A stretch of 64,000 nucleotides of DNA from Anisakis pegreffii (lineage: Eukaryota > Nematoda > Chromadorea > Rhabditida > Anisakidae), in NCBI GenBank assembly GCA_035041965.1, contig JAPYMA010002875.1, forward strand, positions 1-64,000. The letters are read 5' to 3'. A program made the position numbers and the translations under genes. The notes under the pieces are model-generated. The model had not been told where the DNA came from. It was given only the letters and a program-made list of their open reading frames with translations, and searched no databases. Below are positions 50,595 to 61,200 of the stretch, piece after piece (the first letter of the stretch is position 1; each line of letters starts with the position of its first letter).

Positions 50595-50843
50595 TCAAAC
50601 AATGCATCGACAGGTTTTAGAATCAAGCGTATCATAAGAATAATGAACGAACGAGCACAACTGTCGCATTGAATGCAATTGTTTTAATAAACAGTTTTTA
50701 TTTTCACTCCAATGCCGTTCACTGTTGTAATGGTGTTTATGAGGCATAAATTTGTTTTGATATTTTAACACTTCATAGAGAACGAATGCTACTGCAAGCA
50801 AACACATTTGTGTGCTACTTGCAACGATGGCTCGAATTTTATT
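50595..50843 (-). CDS. Possible Ctr-type copper transporter exon
   Basis: After an acceptor (TTGACAG, exon from 50843) the frame gives RAIVASSTQMCLLAVAFVLY followed by EVLKYQNKFM. This matches the end of the first membrane helix of Ctr copper transporters, where L-Y-E-x-L-K is a family hallmark. The frame then becomes polar (KHHYNSERHW) and could end at a GTGAAC donor near 50720, or run to a stop at 50595. The Met-rich N-terminus and the M-x-x-x-M/G-x-x-x-G helices were not found nearby, so this is a lone exon or a fragment. Confidence 0.3.
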   Translation of the reverse strand, partial: NKIRAIVASSTQMCLLAVAFVLYEVLKYQNKFMPHKHHYNSERHWSENKNCLLKQLHSMRQLCSFVHYSYDTLDSKTCRCIV

Positions 50844-50889
50844 CTGTCAACTTATTACACTATATAGCAAAAAAAAAAACGCAACAACG

Positions 50890-51300
50890 AGAAGTTCGTT
50901 TTCTGGAACGGTCCTTCGTACGTAGAATCCGAAAATGAACCCTTCTGCGCACGGTTTCTGTAAATGATCGCGAGAGACCTAAAAGTGATCAGGAAGCATG
51001 AATTTCACTGTACAGAAGAGTTGACTCTTCACTCTTACAAAAACTAAAGAGTATATTGCTCTCAAGAAATCTGACATGCAGAATATGAATTTTGATCTGG
51101 AGTTAGATTCCCTCTTCACGCACCAGTTCTCTATGAAAGGCAAGTAAGCGCTCGAAGTGTCAGCGCACGCAGAAACGTGCTCTACGCGAAAAAATGAAAG
51201 CAATGGCCGACGAATATGAGAGAGCTGAGGATGATGAAGAGAGTAGCATAAAAGAGTGGAGCACAAGAAGTGGGAGCTGACGATTTCTTGATCAGATGCA
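50890..51300 (+). pseudogene. Broken coding relic, family unknown
   Basis: Coding-like fragments on the plus strand are interrupted by stops and frame changes: NGPSYVESENEPFCARFL, MNFDLELDSLFTHQFSMKGK, and a basic/acidic stretch KRALREKMKAMADEYERAED. No splice signals connect them. They may be the remains of a retrotransposed gene or an element protein. An open frame on the other strand (50979-51362) is not supported. Confidence 0.25.
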
Positions 51301-52225
51301 AACATTATTTCCCGGCCGCAAATGTTATCGTAAACCTCAAAAATTTTAAATGAATCCCTCAAAAAATAAACGCTTCCTCGAACAGTGCTACAAGGATGGA
51401 TGCTTTGGAAAGACGGAATTCATTTCTTACATCAGTTTGCATACAAGCAACAAATTCTTCGACTTGTGAGAGGATGAAAAGTTCACATTTTTAGACAGTG
51501 AAATTTGTGCTCTTTGGCCGTTTCCCGGACTTTGACAGTCAGCTGCGAAAAAGCTGTACACAGCGGTGCAAAAAAAAAGTTCATTTCCGGGTTCTACGTT
51601 CAAAATTTTCCCAGAAAATGACTCTCTCATTTTTACGTAACTGTTTTTTGTCACAAACTGTAATTAACCACTGAGCATTGGTCTACATTAATCTTTTCAC
51701 GTATATTATATACGAAGAAAATTCTCTTCAAAAAACTGCCGATCTTCCAGAGCGCATCATTTACCTTGCATTTGATGATTCTAGAATGAGAAGTCGTATA
51801 TTATATATTTTTCCCTTCATAAACACGAAGGAAAAAGAGAATTAATTGTTCGAAGCGACATCAAAATTCCATTGATAGCAGATCACATTTTTCACTCTAT
51901 TCTTACCATTAAGTTGGAGCTGAATATGGAGCTGAAGTAAGCTTCGCTTCAAGCGCTTGACCGTTGAGTTTTCGAACAAATATAAGTTCTGATCGCTCTG
52001 GACAAACGGTGACACAAATATCTCAACTATTGTATATTCCATGGATTAGGAGTCTTCGCGCATGATTCACGTGCTCGTTTCATCAAGATTTGATTTTGAG
52101 AATGTGTTTCCAGAAATGTGGTAAATATATTCTGATTATGTCATTATTCAATCGAGTTCAACGAGATCATCGGTGAAAGTGACTGAACCCAATTGCTGAC
52201 TTATATCAACATCCAGTCAAAAGAA

Positions 52226-55200
52226 ATGGCTTTTTTGGCTGGTATGCATGATGGATCGGTTCGGATGAAGAGTCACACTTCGCCCAGGTCAACTGCCACC
52301 TCAGCACTGCTTGCTGAAGGCTATACTGAAGACGGACAACTGAGTCCATTCGACAGCATCAGGTATATTTTAACTTATTTCCTAGAGGAAGGCAGTTCCG
52401 ACGCAACAACTTTTCGCATAAAACTTTTGACTCTTGTAATAATTTTGGTTTAATTGAGTTCCATCGGCAGCACAGTAAATGCTTCCCTTCTGAAAAGTAA
52501 AACACTGCAGTTACGAACAACTCACCTATATTGGGTATAAGTCGACAGAAATAGGAACTTGTGGTCCTTTCACATCTTAACAGTTGTTCATTTTCTGAAT
52601 TATGGATGTGATGCAACATATAACCAGTGATGCCTAATCCGAAAAACTTAATCCATCTCTACCCTTCGAAATTACGGCCCCGGCTCTTGCTCCGGGATCT
52701 TAATTTTCGAAATTACAGCCCCAGCTCCAGCTCCCCTATCCCAAAAATTGCAGCTCTAGATCTAGCCTGGGCTCCGCGCTCCCAAATTATTGGCTCCGGC
52801 TTTGGATTTCCAAAATTCTGGCTCCGGCCCCGTGTTTTCAAAATTTTTTGCTCCGGCTCCGCACTCTTGAGAGTTTAACTCTGGCTCCGATTTTCATTTC
52901 TTAACTTTCTAATTCACCTGCTATCTGGCACCGAGTTCTTGAAAATTTTGGCTTCAACTGCGGCAATGACCCCGCACTTTTTCAGTCTTCGATCCGAAAT
53001 TTCCTCTGCTCCACTCTGGAACATCCCGGATCCGAAAAAAATTATCGTATAGGTCTTATTCCCGGCTACTGAACAATGCAGTGATATTTTTAAAGGTTGG
53101 GAGACAAGAAATTTTTTTGGCTCCGGAGAATGAGCATCAGTGCATACAACTGAGTGGAATGCAGAGAAGAAGGAATGAATAAACTGTAGTCAAAAGACCA
53201 AAAGAAGTAATGAAAAAACTAGCTCAGTGCGTAGATTTTGAGTAGTTTTCGAGGTTTGATACTTTGGTGTTTAGTTAACGCGAAATGTCAGCCACTGAAC
53301 CGCAAGCGATTTATTTACATGGTTAGCCAAATGTTGAAAACTTCCTGTTGCAGGTTAGAGTCTGTAGGTTTAGCAAGCAAAAAACATGTTCAAAAACATA
53401 GATAAATGAAATATGATATTCAAACAACAGTACAAAATCAACCAATGTATGTGTATGCTCCCTGCCATCAAAAATAGAGACGATGAGTTGTTGAGAATGT
53501 AAGCCTAAGCCATCTTTAATACTGCATGCAACTATCACCAATGAGCTGTACTGCTTTATTTGTAATTTCATCATTTTATGCATATATCTGTGTATCTGAG
53601 ATGGTATACAAACAGCTGTTAATGTGAATCAGTGTTCTAATCGCTTGAACGTCATTACTTTTCATCAATTCAGTTTCACGAAATATTTTTTATTCATACA
53701 TTTTTTAACAAACTTATCACCAAGTGATGCAAATGTCTCACTTATCAATGAGATTTTCTAATGTGTTCTCCGATGAATTAATTTTTTTCATATCAGCACT
53801 TCAATTCAAGTCGTCTTCAGCAAGCAAAACCTGCCACATTGAAATGCTGATTACACATGATATAAACGATAGATCTAGTGCTAAACTGCAATCAGATATT
53901 GTGAGCGAAGCGCTAAATGACTCTCAGTTGCTTATCAAAGATTTTATGGATCATATTAAGGCAAAAAAAGTTGATTAAGGAAGGTAGTGATGGTAAGACG
54001 ATAAGTGGTTCCTTACATTCTCGGCGAAAGAAAACTTCAGAAAGAAAACTTGAGGAATAGCTGGAAAGTATTGAATGAAACTGAAATTCCGAAATAATTT
54101 CTCAGTGGTTGGAGCAGAGAATCATTCAGTCATTACATGGTATCTAGTGATAAAGCATTGTTTATTGACAGCAGACAATAACGATATCGTTCGGCAATCA
54201 ATTTGACTGTAATGAGAGTGTGTGAAATTGATTATATGCACTTATTGCCTTTCAGCGAGTCTGATTTTTATGAGGTGAAATGTAGCCACTTTGAGTACGA
54301 TTGAGAAAATGAGGGAGAAACAAACCGATCAATGATCAGTGGAGGAAAGAAAGCAATTGCTTATCCGTTTCTTAATGAGCATCAGCTTAGTTGTCAGTGT
54401 GATGGGGAAAGGATTGATGCATTGCATCGTCTCATATTTTTAGAGATGAATTGCGCTGAAGTGATGTTGACGTGATAAACAAAGCTCATGTTACAGAACA
54501 TCATATAGTATGTACAGCATCAGTATAATATATGCGATCATCAGTTTGCAATGCATTTTAAAGATTATTATATCATATCATATCTTGAGAGCTTTATCAT
54601 CATCACAGATGGCCACTTTGTGTTACCGATTTGATTTTCACCAGAAAAAAAGCGCTTTAACAAAGAATAGTGTGAAAAAGTGACATAAATGATTCAGTTG
54701 TGCACTAAGCATTCTCATTCCCTTTGAACTGTTGCTGGATTAGACGAAGTTGCTCTCTTTTGATGTGCTCTGCTATCGCGTGCTATTCTTTTTCAACTTG
54801 AGCATTCTCTTCAACTTTTATTCCAACTTGCTGCTATTATTTTCAAATCGTCGCTATGAACATTCAATCGCTTCAGTGCGACTTTGCATATTTCTTGTTA
54901 CATGGCATAACAAGTTGAATCTTCGTTGAACCCATTTGAATATTGCTTCATTTAATCTTCAAACTACTACCAATCGCCACAATCTCGAAAGATATTACTG
55001 CTCTTCATTCGACCATATTCACAATCCGATTTCCACTACAACGATACTGCTCTAGAATGCTATAAAGTTACGACTTCTGTGAGAGCTTGTAAACTTTTTT
55101 GCAAACCATGTAATATGGCGCAAAGAATCTAATCGATACGAAATTTTCCGATCTGTTCCACTGATTTTATCGACTGTTGTGCCATCTTGATTATTTTCGT

Positions 55201-58200
55201 AGATCTATTTACATCTGAAAATGACTGCAATCGCTGCATGTCATAAATCACTCAAGTTGGTTATCATCACATTTATCTAACACCTATCGCAGAAAAATAT
55301 CTATTTGATAGTTTCCTGCCGATTACAATGGCCACAATTCTTCTTTAAATAATATCTGTTAACGTTAATCTTTTTAACGACATTTAATGCTGATGTTTCA
55401 ATGGTGTTTAATGCTGATGTTTACCAGTATTTAATGCTGGTGTTTTCACCATGAAGAAAGTCACTAAAACATCGAGTGAATCACTTCAATGAGAACTGAA
55501 TAAATCCACATTCATTCTCATTTCATTTATTATCTTCCATCACTGCAACATATTTCATTGCATAACCTTTCTCAACCATCACTTTTTGATACTCTGATTA
55601 GCAATGCCCCTTTCCCAAATAAGTTGCTCCACTTTTAATATATTCTGTTCTATTCTATTAGAATACAACAGAACACCTTCAGAATTTGGGGTGAGGGAAT
55701 AGAGCACTTCACATGATAGAGTAAGGCAGAACAGAAAGATTTCAGAATGTTGAGTTCGAAGTATGGGAAGTGAACAGAATAGAACAATTTAGAGGGAAAG
55801 CGGAACAGAACTACATCAAATTCTGGGATATCGAAATGGAATATGATAAAATAGGTTGTAAAAATAGAGTAGAACAGAACACCACAGAATTGATGAATGC
55901 GAGAACAGAACGGTTTGTCCGAATACTGGGACAGAGTCATCACTAATCTTAATTTTGTTTCATTGAACAATCTCCGAGTTCTTTTTTTTTTTCGAACGAT
56001 CCTTACTCTTCGCTCTTTGAATAGCCATGACAACCTATGAAATTCGACTTCATGAATGAAGTATGCACCCTGATAGATTATTCAAACCGTAAATGAAATC
56101 AGAAGATTTCGATCAGCGTAGATTGCATTCTGATGTGAATAAATCTCAAAGAGAAAAACAACTTTTACGTAAATTATTAGATATTTGCTAAAGTTAATGA
56201 TCTGTTTCACTATTTTCATAATCAAGCAGTCAATATTTCCAGGCGTCAGTCACAATACTCACTTGCCTCAACATTGGGTGCTCGATTATCGATTGCATCA
56301 GGTGCAAATTTAGATGATAATCATGTCATTGATGAGGTAAGATGCTTCTTTATATGATACCGCTAATCACACTAAGTTCAACTAACCGATTCTAAATGAC
56401 AAAGCATTTCATATAATTATACTGTAAACTGCATTCTGCTATGCTAAACCGCAATTTTTATTTATTTTTGAAGACAGTAAAAGTAGCTCGTTGTCAACCT
56501 GTTCACTAATATATTAATAAATGAATAGAGATATGAAGCTCAGTTTGAGCCCAAAAAGAACCTCATGTCGTGGGTTCATCTTAACAAGTAGTCATTTAAT
56601 GAGTAATAACTGATGTGAAAATCAGTGGTTGGATGTTTTCACGTCAATCGCATTAAACATAACAATAGAGCGATTTTCGAATGGTTCCGACTGTTTTGAA
56701 ACAACCATTCGTTTTTACGAGATATTCATAAAACTATCGAATATCTAGAGAGATAACTTTGAATCGCTTGTTGATCAGCGCCTCTCGAGCATATGCCGTC
56801 ACATGTCGTATGAAACAGCAAGTATATGGCTCATTGAAAATATCAATAGCCAATAAAGTGGAGAAGATGAATTCAGTGTTGTAATATGAGTGCTTTAGCA
56901 TTCTTTAGTTGTTGCACTTTCATGAAATTGATCTTAAGGTATTTTTTTCAAAAAAACCCTATGGATTATTCATTCTAAAATGTAACCTATGAACCGAACC
57001 TGCTGTCTCATTCCCAAGTGCAATGTACTTGTTCGTCGTGATACCGCTATTCGCAAGTCACTTTCAGATGCTTCATCGCATCGGAAGCCACCGCGGTAGC
57101 GTTCGAGTTGATCGCCCGAATATTCCACCTAGAAAACCTGATAGTTGGCTTGGAAAGGTATTTGTGGATGTTTGTTTCTGTAACAACTACTTCATATTGC
57201 AACCGCAATACTAATTCACTTCAGCTTTCTTCAAAGCACATCATGTGGATGTAGTTCGATGAACTTTGTAAAATTTCCATCATTTTTATCCTGTCAGTTG
57301 CACAATTTTAGTTCTTAAACAATATCTCACCGCCAAGCCCCCCCCCGCTCCCCTCATTATCATATTACACTTTGAGTGGTGCGAAAATAAATTATTACAC
57401 TTACGGAATAACTGAAAACTAATTTCAGGCGAAATATTATTATGATAAATTCAATCTGCGATATGTGGCGCCATTTGGACTATTGCTGGTTTATTCAATT
57501 GTTGGTGCATTTATTTTTTACTGGGTTGAATATGAAAATGAGCAAGAAATGCTGAGGTAAATCTTACTGAAGAACATTTCAAAAAGACCTTCTTATAACA
57601 CTTTTATTCAGTCATTGATTTTAATTCATGAAAATTCCAGTGTTCATCTTCCTGCAGTTTCGAATTTTCTAATGACCACGCTTTGAATATTTTGATATCT
57701 ATTCCTACAAAATTTCATAAAATTTACCTTTAAATATAAAAAATCAATTTCATCTGCTTACTTATGCTTTCAGTAAGTGCACATTACCGTGCCTTCAGTG
57801 GCACCAAATTAAGTTTTCATAAATTTCAAGCAGTTGTGCACAGAACTGTCACGCAATAATTTGTTGCAATCCGTTTTGAAACATCTCTTCCCTTAATTAT
57901 TACAATGAATGCAATTTTACAGACAAGAAGCACTAATACTCGAGCGATTGAGAAATGAAACATTCCATAGACTCAAAGAGGTTATAACTGATCGCATAAG
58001 GAGTGATCAAACAAAACTGTACAATTCCAGGTTGTGTGTGGTTCATTCTTGAAATGCTTCTCTTGAACTTATTTTTTTGCTCTATTTGAAAAACAAATGA
58101 ACTCCACCACACGCACATTTCATTATAAGGTTGATCGCTTAGAGCACCATGATTTGAATCGAGCACCATGGATCATTTTGATATGTTAATTCTGACGAAT

Positions 58201-61200
58201 ATGCGTTCTGCATCACTTCCTCATTTTTCAGTCGACATCATTTTGGGAATGCAGGATGACGGCAAATTAAAAATTGAAAAATGAAAACAGCTGCACACTG
58301 TTATCAACGATATAATTTATGTGATTTTGACATAGTAACAGAAACAGACGTTAAATTGAATGCAGTCGAATCGAATCAACATAGAGTGCTTTGTGTGTTG
58401 CAGAGATGTATTAGTATGGTATGAAAAGCAATTGGCTAAGTTGCATTTACCTGAAGGATTGGAGTGGGACATGTGGGGAGCACTTTTTTACGTTGGAACA
58501 CTTTTCACAACTATTGGTTTGCTTATGATTGTTAATCAGTTCTTGTTTCCTGTTGTTGTCAAAACCTTCGAAATGCTCTTCAATCCAACACCAGGAACTG
58601 TTTTGCCTTTTTAATGGATGGAAGTTGCCTCACCTCAAACAGAATCGAACTGCTGTTTGTCAACGCACGATTGCAAACGTTTCTATGATAAAGTTCACTT
58701 AAGATTTGAGAAATGACCGATACTTTTCAGACTGATGATATAATCCATATTTATCGGACACATTCGTATTTCATTGATCACGTTTTAGGCTACGGTAATA
58801 TAGCGCCACGAACGACGTTTGGTCAAGCATTGAGCATTATGTATGCGATAGTTGGAATCCCTCTTGTGTTAGCCATTCTGAATCAGTTCGGCAAAACGCT
58901 TACTAAATTTCTCAGTAGTCTCTGGATAAAGTGAGTTGCTTGACACAAATGTGACCTTACAGAATGAGATCTTTGAAATCGAATTCAACGGAAATATTGA
59001 TTGACATTTTAATTTTTATATTTTTCAACGATGTCAATCAAGTTGATGATTTCAACAAAATTTATGAAAGCCTGAAATATTTACAATCGTTTTCAAAGAG
59101 TTGTCTATCAAATTCTTCATATTTTGTCATAACATCCACTGAAAAAATTACCAGGTATCGCCAATGCATCAAGGCATTCACGAAACGCAAACGAATTGCA
59201 TCGAAAATGCGAACGAGTCGTATTTGGGGTGAACGTTTGCGTCAGAAACAAGATGAAAGGTAATATGAAACCAACCTTTCACAGCATTAAAAAACGGCCG
59301 ATAACATAATCGCTCAACAAGCTACTTGCACATTGTTGAACTTGATTTTCTCACCAGAAAATTCCAGCAAAAAAATTGTAAAGTGGTGATTACAAGTTTA
59401 TACGGACAGATCAGAAAAATTAGTGACTTCACGGAACTGATTATTCTGTTCTAGTATCACATTCTTATGAAATCAAAAACATAGCACTGTTAATTTGAAC
59501 TATTTGAGATTTGCAATCAGTTTGTCACCAAATTTTCACGAAATGCAGTTTGACAGTCCACCGAAAGCTGAACCATCGTATATTGAGACATTCGTTTTGT
59601 AACGAATGTGCACAAAAATGGATGGATGAATCTAATCAAAATTCATATTTCATTGAGCATTTCAAAAATCTCCGAAGATATCCTCCACCAAAATTTTTCT
59701 CGGACACAAATGATTAGTAGCATAAATGAAAGTTTTTGTTTTGTTTTGTTTGATTTGATCACTGAATGTTTTGTTCAAATAATCAACGCTGCCGAAGAAG
59801 TCGTTGATAGAGAATGCTCCTGAGCTGGGAATGTTGCTCGAGGAAATTATTTTTAGAGATTTGTTAACTGTGGAAGAAGGTGGTGTTGGAAATGTACCTC
59901 AAACGAATCACTCGCTTCTGAATAATCCGAACCTGGAAGACGATTTTTTGGACGACGAGTTACTGGAGAGCAGGTCATAGTTGCACATTCATATTCTCTA
60001 CTTGTACGCATCTGGAAGCATTTATGCAGAGAGAACATTCGAGTGAGCTTTCGAGGATGAGTTTCTGAATCTTAGCAGAGATCAGTGATAACGCAATGAA
60101 TAAACTCTGAAATATGAAGAGAGATTCGAATAATTTAGAACGATACCAGTATGGCTAGCGTTGTTTTTGTGTGTTGCGTGGATCTGTGCATGTGCAGGAT
60201 TGTTTTGCTTATGGGAAACAAGATGGTCGTATTTCACTTCGTTGTATTTCTTTTTTATATCACTTTCAACGATCGGTTTGGGTCAGTTTCTTCCACACTT
60301 TGCTGCTTATTCATCATTTCGTTATATTTTATCCTCTTCACTACTACAACGACGAGATCAGATGAATGCATGTGCATTTATGACTGAACATTTATGACAC
60401 AAAGAAAATTATCATAAATTCACGACTTCAGTGCAATCCATTGTATCACTTTCAGTAATCTGAGTCAAAAGATGTAAACAAATTTATCAGATTGAGCACA
60501 GAAATCGATGTGATACAAAACAGCACAATTCAACTACCGTTTTGCCTGCAATTGAAACGGGAACAATTTTTGCTCGATAGAATGGGATCAGTGATGGTGT
60601 GAATGTTGTGAGGTTGTTGAAGATTTACTGTTATAGGTGATGTTGTTCCTGATCATCCCCATATGTTAATTCTGATGTTTTGGTTGGTTATAATTGGCTT
60701 ATCAATTGTATCGATGCTCTTGAGTGTTATTCAAATCAAAATAGAAGAATGGCTTTATCATTTGATGATTCGGATGCGGGTGAGTCGAGTGCCTCTAATC
60801 AATTACAATTGGTGTTCTTATAATTCAGTAGTTCAACTGTTCGATAGCAGTGACTGAAATCCACTGAAAACACACTAGAAATTACACGATGAAGAGTATT
60901 TTCCTCAAAATCCGTTTATCATAGCAATTTTCTGACGATAAGTTATCCATTAACGTCAGATTTGTTTTGAAGGATGTTTTGAAATATACGAAACGGACTG
61001 ATCGCGGTGCTTTAGGTGGGCACAGAAAAGTTATAGATTCATTTTCTGATGGAACTGATTAAAGATGATCTATATGACGTATTATTTCGTAGAACGTCTT
61101 TGGTTTCATAAATTCATGCAAAATCTTATTTAAAATCTATTGCAATAAATCGAGTTGCTTACAGAAAGAATATCAACGCGCCTTGGCGAATGGGGATCCA

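Noticed and set aside
50979..51362. 127-codon minus-strand frame
   Set aside because: It lies opposite coding-like fragments on the plus strand and has no domain or splice support.
52627..52878. Pro/Ser/Leu-rich 83-codon frame
   Set aside because: It arises from the GGCTCCGG minisatellite within a mobile element.
60151..60397. Alternative frames over the M3/P2 exon of the channel
   Set aside because: Only the frame reading VWLALFLCVAW...TIGLG joins neighbouring exons in phase and matches K2P channels.
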